This document shows, piece by piece, positions 55,022 to 63,916 of a stretch of 64,000 nt of DNA (position 1 is its first letter; each line of letters starts with the position of its first letter). The position numbers and the translations under genes were made by a program. The stretch covers positions 31,956 to 95,955 of the forward strand of contig DLRL01000037.1 of NCBI GenBank assembly GCA_002501085.1. Direction: 5' to 3'. This stretch comes from Gemmatimonadales bacterium UBA7889. GTDB lineage: Bacteria; Gemmatimonadota; Gemmatimonadetes; Longimicrobiales; Gaopeijiaceae. The notes under the pieces are model-generated. The model worked only from the letters and a program-made list of their open reading frames with translations, did not search any database and had not been told where the DNA came from.

Positions 55022-55038
55022 ACCCACCGATCGTGGGT
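55022..55038. promoter_or_regulatory. Inverted repeat upstream of the acyl-CoA dehydrogenase operon
   Basis: ACCCAC and GTGGGT flank a 5-base centre (17 bp in all) in the 117-base gap before the acyl-CoA dehydrogenase gene, 36 bases from its ATG. It could be an operator for a TetR/FadR-type regulator, or a weak hairpin after the patatin gene's promoter side. There is no T-run. Confidence 0.35.
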
Positions 55039-55103
55039 ACTGTTATTGACCTACTAGGAATGTAATACCAAGCAAGAGTGTTTCCGTGCCGGTGACCACC
55101 TCA

Positions 55104-56309
55104 TTAGATGTTCTCGTTCAGAAATTGTAAAATGTTGTTTGATTGAGCCATTGCGTCTGCTTCACCGACTTCGATCAATGTTTTTAGATAATCTGGTTGA
55201 AACAGAATAAGGCTGAGAAAGTCGGGGGAGCGGGTTTGCGTCGTCCCGAGTCCACGGGTCAGGAATCGGAACGCTTTGGGCAGCTGAGCTTCATGCTCAT
55301 GTGCCAGGTCTCCGAGGTCACACGAGGGCCGTAACGTCAAGAGTCGCACGGGTTCTAGGTCCCTCCTCTTATCTCTCGGGAGGTCTGCAAGTAAGCGATT
55401 CAACTGTTCGAGCCGCAGGGCATCGTGGTCGAGAAGGTCCAAAAAAATCGAGTTTAACAAAACTCCAGCGACCTGAGCCGGAGGTGGGTAGCCCTGACTA
55501 CTATGCTCTTCGGCTTCTTCGGCACTTCTGTCATAGCGAGTTGATATTGCAATGATTCGGCGTGCGCCAAGGTGCAGTGCCGGCGAGAGTGGTGCCGCGA
55601 GCCGTACGCCTCCGTCACCGTACCAAGCGTCACCTAATTGTATAGCGGGGAACAATAACGGAAGGGCGGCAGAGGCCATTACGTGGTCCACACTGAGTAC
55701 AGCTCGATGGGCTTTACGTTGCGGGCGCTCCCATTCCGATATGTGTGCGCCCTGTACCCATGTCACTGATCGCCCCGTTGAATAATTAGTTGTCGTCAAG
55801 GCTACTGCCTTAAGCCGGTCACGCTCGAGATTGTATTGTATGCCGGTTAATTCACCGTCCGCAGCGTGGAGTACTTCTGTCAGGTATTCGTGTAATGGGC
55901 GGGTATCGACCAGGCCCCGCACTCGAGGAGCTCCCCTGATCCCACCAGAAGCAAGCTGTATGAGCCAGCGTATCCCATTTGCAGTTAGCGATCGGGTATC
56001 CACTCGAAACACATCTTCAACAGTAAGGTTGGCCCAGAGTTGGCTTAGCTCGTCGACTGCCTGACGGAAGGTTCCGTGATGTGATGCGAGTAGTGCGGCA
56101 TTGATGGCGCCAGCCGATACTCCCGTAATGTAGGGTATATGGAGTTCGGGAAAATGTTTAGCGAGAAAGCGCAGGAAGCCAATCTGATACGCCGCGCGGG
56201 CACCACCACCACCCATTACGATACCCAAGTCTCTTGGCCCGTGTGTGTGCATCGCCTGGGATCGCTCTTCTGCACGACCCGGAAGATCACGCTTCATGGA
56301 GTCATACAT
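55104..56309 (-). CDS. Patatin-like phospholipase
   Basis: Serine acyl hydrolase of 401 residues with a Ser-Asp dyad. Oxyanion motif GGGGARAAYQIG, nucleophile elbow GVSAG, and DGG motif (WYGDGGVRLAAPLSP) are intact and spaced as in the family. The ~140 residues after the DGG motif (LDLLDHDALRLEQLNRLLADLP; LTLRPSCDLGDLAHEHEAQLP) are as in YchK/RssA-like bacterial patatins with an extra C-terminal piece. No signal peptide, so cytoplasmic. Lipid remodelling is the expected role. Starts 27 bases after the four-TM gene and reads the same way. Confidence 0.88.
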   Translation of the reverse strand: MYDSMKRDLPGRAEERSQAMHTHGPRDLGIVMGGGGARAAYQIGFLRFLAKHFPELHIPYITGVSAGAINAALLASHHGTFRQAVDELSQLWANLTVEDVFRVDTRSLTANGIRWLIQLASGGIRGAPRVRGLVDTRPLHEYLTEVLHAADGELTGIQYNLERDRLKAVALTTTNYSTGRSVTWVQGAHISEWERPQRKAHRAVLSVDHVMASAALPLLFPAIQLGDAWYGDGGVRLAAPLSPALHLGARRIIAISTRYDRSAEEAEEHSSQGYPPPAQVAGVLLNSIFLDLLDHDALRLEQLNRLLADLPRDKRRDLEPVRLLTLRPSCDLGDLAHEHEAQLPKAFRFLTRGLGTTQTRSPDFLSLILFQPDYLKTLIEVGEADAMAQSNNILQFLNENI

Positions 56310-56336
56310 TCCGCGACATCGGAACCGATAGAGGGT

Positions 56337-56720
56337 TTAGCTGCCGACGAGTGGTCTCCCTATTGCCATAATTCCCGCTGCGATAAGGCCTAGGACCACG
56401 AGTGTTCCCACTAGATGTGGCGCGTAAGTCCGTTCTTCCTCCGGTCGCCTCTTAATAACTACTGAGACGACATGCGCCACGACTACAGCGAGCACCATCA
56501 TTGTGATGTGCCCGATTAAGGCAGGATAGAAGGTGCCCGACAATAAAGTGACTATACCCAGAAGGGCTGTCAGATCTACCAGGCCAGTGAAAACTGCCGA
56601 TGTAATCCGCATCGTTTTGTCATACGACCGACCTGTAGCCATACCGTAGACTGCATAGCCAATCACGATGAGCCCAGCGATCATGACCAAATAACGGAAA
56701 CCAGAGTGGGCATTCAGCAT
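56337..56720 (-). CDS. Four-helix membrane protein of unknown function
   Basis: 127 residues with four membrane helices (residues ~7-28, 43-62, 68-88, 103-122) and short loops. LNAHSGFRYLVMIAGL at the N-terminus, then GLVDLTALLGIVTLL, ALIGHITMMVLAVVVAHVV. Histidines at the N-terminus, helix 3 and helix 3/4 recall heme-b-type or DUF420-like small membrane proteins, but the number and spacing do not prove heme binding. I do not recognise the family. Likely co-transcribed with the downstream patatin gene. Confidence 0.68.
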   Translation of the reverse strand: MLNAHSGFRYLVMIAGLIVIGYAVYGMATGRSYDKTMRITSAVFTGLVDLTALLGIVTLLSGTFYPALIGHITMMVLAVVVAHVVSVVIKRRPEEERTYAPHLVGTLVVLGLIAAGIMAIGRPLVGS

Positions 56721-56896
56721 CTTTGTTCTCGCTCACTGATAGTGTGTTTGTTCCTTATGCTATCAATATATACCGCGTTCGGACCACGATCACGTTGTGG
56801 CCCGAAAAAGGTAGGGAGAAATGCTAGCTCTTTCCGTCTGCTTCCACGTTGCTCAATCTAAGAACTCAATCTAGACCATCTGCAGGAGCAGATAAA

Positions 56897-57712
56897 ATGC
56901 ACAGGGCACCAGGGCTGCCCGGAGTATCACGGATCGTATTTAGCCCGTTTGGTTTCTGTATGCTTGTTCTGTTAGCACCGCGCCCAGAATTGGTCGCTCA
57001 AGTAGAGTTGTCTGCGACACTTGAAGGCCAAGTCTTGGACAGCGTTACCGGCAGGCCCATGGAAGGTGTTCTTGTCCGCATTGATACTGGCCCAGAGGTA
57101 TTCTCGGATGTAGATGGCCGTTATCGCCTTATGGGATTGCGTCCCGGACGTCATATACTTGCCCTTCTGACAGCGGACTGCCGGGTCAACTGGGGTTCAG
57201 TCGTATTGATTCCTGGCGTTACTACTGAAGCTTCCTTTGAGCTTTCTCCACCAATTGGTACAGAACAAGAGATTCTACGGGAGGAAACTGAGCGGCGTCG
57301 CTCCTTCGGAAGATTGATCACAAGAGAAGAGGTCGAGCGCCTTAATCCGAGAACACTCGTGGATGTGATTCGCCGCTACGCGCCTAGGATGGTCAGCGGA
57401 ACCTCCGGGCAGGTAGGATCAACCGCACGCATCACACAGAGAGCGCCAAATTCGTTGATGGGTGTATTAGAGCCGGTGGTTGTCCTTGATGGCACGCGGA
57501 TGGCTGACGCGGCAGAGACGATCAATATGATTCACCCAGGAGAAGTCGAGACACTCGAGTTGCTGCCAAGTTCATCTGGTGGTTGGGAATTTGGCTCATC
57601 GGGATCAGCGGGTGTCATAAGGATCACGACCCGGAAAGGTGCTCTAGAACGTGGGCATAGTGAGGTTGCAGCTTGCAGGGTTCCCAACTTCCGGGGCTTA
57701 ATCGGCTACTAG
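56897..57712 (+). CDS. Exported protein with carboxypeptidase-like regulatory and TonB-plug domains, no barrel
   Basis: 271 residues. ATG at 56897 has AGGAG 8 bases upstream; signal peptide follows (FSPFGFCMLVLLAPRPELVAQ). Residues ~30-115 are a CarboxypepD_reg/CNA-B-like fold (LEGQVLDSVTGRPMEGVLVRIDT; DGRYRLMGLRPGRH). Residues ~150-255 resemble the TonB-dependent receptor plug: RLNPRTLVDVIRRYAPRMV, VVLDGTRMADAAETINMIHPGEVETLELL, GSAGVIRITTRKG. The ~700-residue beta-barrel is missing; the gene ends cleanly with no sign of a downstream frameshift. It lies just before the SusC gene and may act as a partner or sensor of the transport system, which is inference. Confidence 0.75.
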   Translation: MHRAPGLPGVSRIVFSPFGFCMLVLLAPRPELVAQVELSATLEGQVLDSVTGRPMEGVLVRIDTGPEVFSDVDGRYRLMGLRPGRHILALLTADCRVNWGSVVLIPGVTTEASFELSPPIGTEQEILREETERRRSFGRLITREEVERLNPRTLVDVIRRYAPRMVSGTSGQVGSTARITQRAPNSLMGVLEPVVVLDGTRMADAAETINMIHPGEVETLELLPSSSGGWEFGSSGSAGVIRITTRKGALERGHSEVAACRVPNFRGLIGY

Positions 57713-57761
57713 TCTTCCGGAGCCCAGATCCCAGGTCTAGTAAGAAGGGTAGACAAAAGTG

Positions 57762-57791
57762 TTGACAATTAGTCTGCCTCCCTGTAACAAT
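57762..57791 (+). promoter_or_regulatory. Sigma-70-like promoter of the susC/susD operon
   Basis: Perfect TTGACA (57762-57767), then TAACAA at 17-base spacing or AACAAT at 18 (57786-57791, four of six matches). It gives a leader of about 210 bases before the SusC ATG. The near-consensus -35 shows the operon does not use the Bacteroidota-type -33/-7 promoter. Confidence 0.5.
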
Positions 57792-57873
57792 GCCCCTCAT
57801 AACCGGTTATGGCAGGACATGGCCTCTATGGTCGAAAACATGAGTAGTTACTTCACGGCCTTCGCCGATGCGA

Positions 57874-57894
57874 GGGGGCTGCAGGGCAGCCCCC
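57874..57894 (+). other. Strong hairpin in the susC leader
   Basis: GGGGGCTGC-AGG-GCAGCCCCC: a perfect 9-bp stem with a 3-base loop, about 85 bases after the promoter and 116 before the ATG. No T-run follows, so it is a stabilising or regulatory RNA structure more than a terminator. The rest of 57713-58009 holds no recognised gene. Confidence 0.6.
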
Positions 57895-58009
57895 CTCTCG
57901 TGTTACCTGCCAGTTTTACCCCTTATCAGGGCTTCTACCCGGCGCCTACGGCGCATGGGACAATTGTCTCAGCACACCGCGATTCGGCGTGCAACGAGGA
58001 GGATTGATG

Positions 58010-61000
58010 ATGTTCGACTTCAAATGGAAGTCGGCTTGGCGAAATACGACTGGAATCGCCGTCGTACTAGCTTTAGTCGGCTTCGGCGCTGCAGAAATTG
58101 CCGCGCAAAACACCGGGACGGTGACTGGACTTGTTCGTGACAATTCCGTCCAGATTCCGCTTTCCGGTGCACAAATGACCGTCGACGGCACACCGATTGG
58201 TGGGCTAGTCAACAACCAAGGCCGGTATCTGTTGCTGAACGTTCCTGCTGGAGAGCAGACGATCACAGCACAGATCATCGGTTATGGCAGCCAGACACTG
58301 ACGGTAACCGTCGTTTCTGGTGAGACAGCGACGGTTGACTTCAACCTACGCCAAGAAGCACTGTCTCTTGAGGGTGTAATCGTGACCGGTACCGCTGGCG
58401 CAGCACGTCGGAAGGAAATCGGTAACGCGATCAGCGCGGTTACGGCTGCGGACATCGAAGTTGCTGCTGTTACGGACTTTGGTGACATCCTTCAGGGGCG
58501 TACTGCGGGCGTGCAGATCAATGACCACGGTGGCCAGGTAGGCTCAGGGAGCCAGATCCGGATCCGTGGTAACAACTCACTTACGCAGGGTAACGACCCG
58601 TTGATCTACATTGACGGCGTGCGGATGGAGAACGGCCAGATCGGGGGTTCCGACGAAGCTGCTCAAGAGCCGAACGTCTTTGATATGATCAACCCGAATG
58701 ACATCGATCGTATTGAGATCGTTAAGGGTCCTGCTGCCACGACGCTATATGGTACGGAAGCGGCGGGTGGTGTGATTCAGATCTTCACGAAGCGCGGGTC
58801 AGCTGGTGCGCCTGCGTGGACGCTTTCGGTCGATCAGGGCACAAGCATCATGCCCCATGCTGGTCCAACTGGATTAGGCTCGACGTATGATGAGCGGTAT
58901 CCGGATGTCGGCGCTGCGGGTGGTTGGCTGCTTCCGGCGGATGAGGTCATCAACCCATTCGGACTTAACCTGAACGATTGCTCGAGCCCGCGTGCATGGG
59001 CGCCGAGTGGCGAGGCAGGTTGTCCTGAGAGCGGAAGCTGGTTCGCGCCTGGATATAAGCAGGACTATAACCTGAGCGTTCGAGGTGGTGGCGAGACCGC
59101 AACGTATTATGTGGCGGGTCGCTTTGGTAAAGAGATTGGTACGATTCAAGTTCCTGACGGGTATGACCCACAGGGTGCTGATGACATGCAGGTCAGGGGT
59201 AACATTCAGTTCACGCCCTTCGATGGCCTCCAGGTCAGCCTAAACAACACCTACGCTCGTCGGAAAATCACGTGGATTCCGAACGGTAACAACGCTTCGG
59301 GTCTATATCTCAACGTGATCCGTGGACCTGCTGGGTACACGCCGGGCAACGATGATTCACTCGTGCTCGAAAATGACATCAATCAAACGATTGACCACAT
59401 CGTCACATCGGCGAGCATAGGTTGGACGCCGAATAACATGTTCTCGCATCGCCTCAACGTCGGAATGGACTACACAATTTCTGACTTCGTCGACTTTAAG
59501 GCGTGGGGCTACTACGAGGAATTCCAAGGCGACCGGGAATCTGATACTCAGACAGACCGTAACTTGACCTTGGACTACAACGGTACGTTCAGCTACGACT
59601 TGTTTGCCGGCGTAGCCTCGAACTTCTCATGGGGTGGTCAGATGTATGAGGAGTACGGTTACGTCATTAACGGGTTCGATGAACTCTTCGCCGGTCCTGG
59701 TGAGCAGTTGCTCGGAAACGGTAATAACCCAGCCGTGTACGAGGGTCGTACTACAATCCGTAGCGGTGGCTTCTTTGCTCAAGAAACCTTGGGCTTTGGT
59801 GACCGTCTCTTCCTGACGGCTGGTATGCGTTGGGACGGATTCAGCACGTTTGGTGAGGGCTTCGGCTTAGCCGCATATCCGAAGCTATCCGCCGCGTATA
59901 CGGTATCAGATGAAGCGTGGTGGTTCTTCCCAGCTATCGAGATCATGAAAGTCCGTGCTGCTTGGGGGCAATCCGGTAAGGCTCCGGGCGCCTTTGACGC
60001 GAAGCGGATTTATGAAGCGATTTCGGCTGACGAGCAGGTCCCAGGCGTCATCATTGGTAACCTTGGCAATGCAGATCTCGGACCTGAGCTCAGCACAGAA
60101 ATTGAGACAGGCTTTGAGGCTTCAGCATTCCAAGGTCGTGTAAGCGTGGACTTCACCTGGTACAACCAGACCACGAATGACGCGCTTCTCGGTGTGCAGG
60201 AAGCTCCTTCAGGCGGTACCGAAGAGGCTACACTGCGTAACCTTGGTGAGACAAAGAACTGGGGTACCGAGTTATCGCTTAACTTGATCCCGGTCACTAC
60301 TGAAAACTTCGAGTGGTCGCTGGGTCTTAATTATTCCACCAATGACTCCGAGGTTACTGACCTTGGGCCGCTCACCGGTGGTAGCACTGTGCGTACTTGC
60401 CCAGAGGTCCCCGAGGACGAATGGTGCAAGACGCATGACGGATACCCACTCTTCTTCCGTTGGGATGACCGGATCGCCAACCCAGGCGTTCTAGGCGAGC
60501 TCCCAGTCAAGGAGAAGGCTTATCTCGGACACCTCTACCCGACGAGTATGATCGGGGCGAGCACGCGCATGACGTTAGCACGTTCGCTGACGTTTGACGT
60601 GCTGTTTGAAAGCCAGCGTGGGTTCGTTCGACCGATTGGTCCTGCGTATCAGAACGTACGTCGTAGGCAGTGGCCGATGTGCTTGCCAATTGCCGACGTT
60701 TGGTACAATGGCGACCGGTCAACGCTGACATCGACACAGGTTGGTAATTGTGTTGGTCCTTATGCTGATTGGGGTTACTGGACGGACGATGCTTCGTTCA
60801 TCAAACTGCGTTCGGCTACGCTCAGCTGGCGTCTGCCAGAGGGCTTGGTGCCAGGAGCTCGCACTGCACAGATTTCGTTGCAGGGCAAGAACTTGTGGAC
60901 CTATGCGCCGCACTATCGCGGTTTGGATCCGGAAGCGAATGATCGCCGGAGGAGCGCGATGTTTGAGTATTACAACGCCGCACCACCGAGGGTCTTTCTT

Positions 61001-61024
61001 GCTAACATCCAAATCAACTTTTAA
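58010..61024 (+). CDS. SusC/RagA family TonB-linked outer-membrane receptor
   Basis: Outer-membrane TonB-dependent transporter of 1004 residues. AGGAGG at 57997-58002 is 7 bases from the ATG at 58010 (and 4 from an ATG at 58007). Signal peptide (NTTGIAVVLALVGFGAAEIAAQ), then the CarboxypepD_reg domain typical of SusC (TGTVTGLVRDNSVQIPLSGA; NNQGRYLLLNVPAGEQTIT), the linker LEGVIVTGTAGAARRKEIG, plug domain (DILQGRTAGVQI; RIRGNNSLTQGNDPLIYIDGVRM; IEIVKGPAATTLYGTEAAGGVIQIFTKRG), and a ~750-residue barrel with aromatic strand ends. It works with the SusD lipoprotein encoded 20 bases downstream to import oligomers, peptides or glycans. Ligand unknown; the many nearby peptidases suggest peptides. 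Confidence 0.95.
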   Translation: MFDFKWKSAWRNTTGIAVVLALVGFGAAEIAAQNTGTVTGLVRDNSVQIPLSGAQMTVDGTPIGGLVNNQGRYLLLNVPAGEQTITAQIIGYGSQTLTVTVVSGETATVDFNLRQEALSLEGVIVTGTAGAARRKEIGNAISAVTAADIEVAAVTDFGDILQGRTAGVQINDHGGQVGSGSQIRIRGNNSLTQGNDPLIYIDGVRMENGQIGGSDEAAQEPNVFDMINPNDIDRIEIVKGPAATTLYGTEAAGGVIQIFTKRGSAGAPAWTLSVDQGTSIMPHAGPTGLGSTYDERYPDVGAAGGWLLPADEVINPFGLNLNDCSSPRAWAPSGEAGCPESGSWFAPGYKQDYNLSVRGGGETATYYVAGRFGKEIGTIQVPDGYDPQGADDMQVRGNIQFTPFDGLQVSLNNTYARRKITWIPNGNNASGLYLNVIRGPAGYTPGNDDSLVLENDINQTIDHIVTSASIGWTPNNMFSHRLNVGMDYTISDFVDFKAWGYYEEFQGDRESDTQTDRNLTLDYNGTFSYDLFAGVASNFSWGGQMYEEYGYVINGFDELFAGPGEQLLGNGNNPAVYEGRTTIRSGGFFAQETLGFGDRLFLTAGMRWDGFSTFGEGFGLAAYPKLSAAYTVSDEAWWFFPAIEIMKVRAAWGQSGKAPGAFDAKRIYEAISADEQVPGVIIGNLGNADLGPELSTEIETGFEASAFQGRVSVDFTWYNQTTNDALLGVQEAPSGGTEEATLRNLGETKNWGTELSLNLIPVTTENFEWSLGLNYSTNDSEVTDLGPLTGGSTVRTCPEVPEDEWCKTHDGYPLFFRWDDRIANPGVLGELPVKEKAYLGHLYPTSMIGASTRMTLARSLTFDVLFESQRGFVRPIGPAYQNVRRRQWPMCLPIADVWYNGDRSTLTSTQVGNCVGPYADWGYWTDDASFIKLRSATLSWRLPEGLVPGARTAQISLQGKNLWTYAPHYRGLDPEANDRRRSAMFEYYNAAPPRVFLANIQINF

Positions 61025-61044
61025 AGCCAGGAGATTAGAGACTA

Positions 61045-62466
61045 ATGAAACAACGGACGAGATTCGGCCTTTGGCCGTTGATTGCCGGGTTTAGTGTCCT
61101 ACTGTCTGGCTGCACGCTCGAGGTTCTGAACCCGGGCGCGATTTTGGACGAGGACCTAAATACGCCTGACCTGATGCCAATCGTTGTAGCCGGCTCTTCT
61201 GCTGAGCTCAACGATATTATGGATGGTTATGCATTCACAGGCGGGCTCCTGACGGAGGATCTGTCGGGAACCGGTAGCTATTTTAGCACAGGACAGTATC
61301 GTCTCGGGCGTTTCACACGAGAGGATTCTGAGGGATTCTGGGAGCAGACACACGAGGCAGCTTGGGCTTCTGGTGAAGCTTGGGCTCGACTCCAGACTGT
61401 TCTTGAATCCGCCGCATCCAGTACGTCTGATGCAGCACGCCTCTGGTATCTAATGGGCACAGCCCACCAGAGACTGGGCGAGAACTTCTGCGATGTGGTA
61501 TATGACAAAGGTGGGCTTCAGCCCCGCACAGCGTCATTTGACAGTGCGATCATAGCCTTTAATCAGGCTAAGGCGATTGGTGCAGCAGCTTCCTCCGCCA
61601 CGTACCAGAGTGCTGGGTGGGGTGGGCTAGCTCAGGCGCACGTAGGCCTGGGTGACTGGTCGAGTGCTGTTGCGGCTGCGGGTAACGTAGCCACTGACTT
61701 CGTAATCGAGGCGATCTACCACCAGGCAGCGAATAGTAACCAGGTTTATAACGAGACCTGGGGACGCGCTGAGGTTGGTGTGTGGGCTACTCCGATTGCG
61801 CGACAGTACAACAAAGCTTCCGAAGTCGTAAATTATAAGTCGACGGGAGACCCACGTGTTCCGTACACTGTTTGCGGAGAGTGGACCGACACCAACCGTC
61901 CTCCGGACGTGACCCTAGGTGTCACCCCTACCGGTACTTGTACCGGTCAGGGTAGTGGCGCGACTCAGGGTGCCGGTGGCTTGACTGCTCACCATAGGCA
62001 GGACAAGTACACTGAGCGTGGTTCCAATGTCCCGACGATTTCCGGGACTGAGATGCGCCTGATCGAGGCAGAGAACGCGGTGCGTAATGGTGACGCCGCG
62101 ACATTTATTGCCAAGATCAACGAAGTTCGTGCGCATCATGGTGCCGGTGCATTGTCAGCTGCAGATGAAGCAGCAGCAAACAGTGGCGCTGGAGCACTGA
62201 ATTGGGACAATTGTTCGACATGGGCAGCGGACTGTGACGTTAACGTGATAGACGACATGTGGTCGATTCTTGATCGTGAGCGTTACATGACGCTGTGGCT
62301 TGAAGGTCGGCGGTTTTGGGACCTTCACCGTTGGGACCACCCGTTCTTGAACGGTGGTACGCTCATCGGTCCGGGTGAGCCCCGGAGAGCATCGTGCATG
62401 CCGATTCCTGAAATTGAGTGCACGCTCAACGAAAACATCGCGAATACGTCTGTGTGTACGGGCTAG
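61045..62466 (+). CDS. SusD/RagB family lipoprotein
   Basis: Surface lipoprotein that lids the SusC barrel and binds substrate. 473 residues. Lipobox LLSGC at about residues 19-23 (signal FGLWPLIAGFSVLLSGC). TPR-like helices: AARLWYLMGTAHQRLGENFC, SAIIAFNQAKAIGAAA, WGGLAQAHVGLGDWSSAVAAAGNV; the C-terminal SusD part shows ISGTEMRLIEAENAVRNGD, FIAKINEVRAHHG, and ILDRERYMTLWLEGRRFWDLHRW, a strong family mark. AGGAG lies 11 bases before the ATG. It ends at a long terminator, so susC-susD is a two-gene unit. Confidence 0.93.
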   Translation: MKQRTRFGLWPLIAGFSVLLSGCTLEVLNPGAILDEDLNTPDLMPIVVAGSSAELNDIMDGYAFTGGLLTEDLSGTGSYFSTGQYRLGRFTREDSEGFWEQTHEAAWASGEAWARLQTVLESAASSTSDAARLWYLMGTAHQRLGENFCDVVYDKGGLQPRTASFDSAIIAFNQAKAIGAAASSATYQSAGWGGLAQAHVGLGDWSSAVAAAGNVATDFVIEAIYHQAANSNQVYNETWGRAEVGVWATPIARQYNKASEVVNYKSTGDPRVPYTVCGEWTDTNRPPDVTLGVTPTGTCTGQGSGATQGAGGLTAHHRQDKYTERGSNVPTISGTEMRLIEAENAVRNGDAATFIAKINEVRAHHGAGALSAADEAAANSGAGALNWDNCSTWAADCDVNVIDDMWSILDRERYMTLWLEGRRFWDLHRWDHPFLNGGTLIGPGEPRRASCMPIPEIECTLNENIANTSVCTG

Positions 62467-62526
62467 CGATATGTTGAGACGACTGAGCGGACGCACTTAA
62501 TGGCGTCGGCTCGGCCGAAGCGGTAG

Positions 62527-62567
62527 CCACCGCCCCCGCCGGTTAGCCGGTGGGGGCGGTTGGTTTT
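62527..62567 (+). terminator. Rho-independent terminator after susD
   Basis: ACCGCCCCCGCCGG pairs with CCGGTGGGGGCGGT (14 bp with one G-U) across a 4-base loop, followed by TGG and TTTT. A very stable end to the susCD transcript. Confidence 0.93.
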
Positions 62568-62672
62568 GTAGTAGAACTGATCTCGGATTCCGGAATCGGT
62601 AGTCAGTCAAAGAAGAGCAATGAGGTTGAATTGAGAGTGGACTGGTCAAAGGCAGAAGCTCGTGGACCGAAG

Positions 62673-63488
62673 ATGCGAGCTAGGGCACTATGGCTTACGG
62701 TGCTGGTGCTGGCTCTCTATGCCTGGACAATTGGGGCACCTATAGCGGAAGCCCAGGTGATCAGAGGTACGATCCGCGATGCTCGCACCTCGGAACCGGT
62801 CATGCTTGCTTATGTTGGCTTGCTTGCACCCGGTCGGGAGCTTGTGGTTGCTGGTCTCGCGGATAGATACGGGGGCTTTTCACTGAATGCACCGACCGCG
62901 GGTTCGTACTTTCTTTATGTTGCGAGAATGGGGTACAAATCTGTTATCGACGGCTTATTCGAGGTAGGCGCAGATGGTGTGTTCGAGCTACAGGTTGGGC
63001 TTACGCCTGCAGCGATCGATCTAGAGGACCTCGTCGTCGAAGCCGAAGAACGGAAGAGTAAGCTGGAGTTGGTCGGTTTCTTGGAGAGAGCCGCAATAGG
63101 AAGAGGTACTTTTCTCATCGGGGAGGATATCCAGGCGATAGCACTGGATAAGATTACGGATGCGTTTCGGAATATCCCTGGTCTTGACGTTGTTACAACC
63201 AGGCCGTTGGTGGGGGTTGAGTCTATGCGTAATCCTGAGATTCGCATCCGACGTGGAGGTGGGGAGTGTTCGCCAACGCTGTACGTGGATGGCGCGATTA
63301 TGGCACTGGGGAGCCAAAGACCTGAAGGCGGTCCTGATCGAATCCAGAGAGGAGTGCGGCCGGATGACTTTGTGACGCCAGCATCAGTGGAAGCTGTGGA
63401 GATCTATGTCAGACCTTCCGAAACCCCATTACAGTACGAAGCCCGCGGCAGGTGCGGCGTAGTGCTGATCTGGACTTACGTTCGCTGA
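62673..63488 (+). CDS. Second exported regulatory/plug-domain protein, no barrel
   Basis: 271 residues, same layout as the protein at 56897-57712. Signal peptide ALWLTVLVLALYAWTIGAPIAEAQ; residues ~27-115 a CarboxypepD_reg fold (IRGTIRDARTSEPVMLAYVGLL; GGFSLNAPTAGSYFLYVARMGY); residues ~135-270 a plug-like domain (ITDAFRNIPGLDVVTTR; NPEIRIRRGGGECSPTLYVDG; PASVEAVEIYVRPSETPLQYEARGRCGVVLIWT). A Cys pair (GECSP, GRCGV) may form a disulfide. The frame runs upstream to 62550 through the susD terminator; the ATG at 62673 gives a clean signal peptide, though no good ribosome site. No barrel follows. Confidence 0.75.
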   Translation: MRARALWLTVLVLALYAWTIGAPIAEAQVIRGTIRDARTSEPVMLAYVGLLAPGRELVVAGLADRYGGFSLNAPTAGSYFLYVARMGYKSVIDGLFEVGADGVFELQVGLTPAAIDLEDLVVEAEERKSKLELVGFLERAAIGRGTFLIGEDIQAIALDKITDAFRNIPGLDVVTTRPLVGVESMRNPEIRIRRGGGECSPTLYVDGAIMALGSQRPEGGPDRIQRGVRPDDFVTPASVEAVEIYVRPSETPLQYEARGRCGVVLIWTYVR

Positions 63489-63511
63489 AACACTTGTAAG
63501 TTACTTCTCTA

Positions 63512-63916
63512 TCAGCACTCCGCGATTGGGCAGCCCTCCCTTGATTGTCCGCTGACGATAACCATCCAAATCGAGATCGGGATGAGAAATAAGGCAGCTA
63601 CGATGCCTGAAGTTCGGTTAGGTTCTAGGTTTCTGACCAAGATCCCGCTTAGATCTTCGAGTGAATATCTAGCGGTCTCAGGGATATCTGATCCGCCATA
63701 CTTGGTGATCCCGGTTATGATGAGCGACTCTTCGGTCCATTCCACAGCGTCGATCTGATCAAATTCCACCCTTTGCGCGTCCCGAAAGACGACGCCGTTC
63801 AACTCTATGTCCTCGCGCTCAGCTGGTTCGGGAATAGGTAGGGCGAGGGTTGTGAAACAACCCGCAAGGAAGGGCAGCGCGAGCGCGATGATGAGACCGG
63901 GCCTGGGCTTTTTCAT
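63512..63916 (-). CDS. Small lipoprotein with C-terminal membrane helix, unknown
   Basis: 134-residue frame, likely start ATG at 63916: MKKPRPGLIIALALPFLAGC is a classic lipoprotein signal with lipobox LAGC. A short beta-rich middle follows (IELNGVVFRDAQRVEFDQIDAVEWTEESL-type strands), then a hydrophobic segment near the end (IVAALFLIPISIWMVIVSG). No family recognised. Longer frames up to 63994 lack a signal in place. It converges with the plug-domain gene 23 bases away. Confidence 0.65.
   Translation of the reverse strand: MKKPRPGLIIALALPFLAGCFTTLALPIPEPAEREDIELNGVVFRDAQRVEFDQIDAVEWTEESLIITGITKYGGSDIPETARYSLEDLSGILVRNLEPNRTSGIVAALFLIPISIWMVIVSGQSREGCPIAEC

Noticed and set aside
57759..57818. 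82-codon frame starting inside the susC promoter
   Set aside because: Its first codons lie within the -35/-10 region, so that start cannot be used; only the shorter part is kept as a leader-frame observation.
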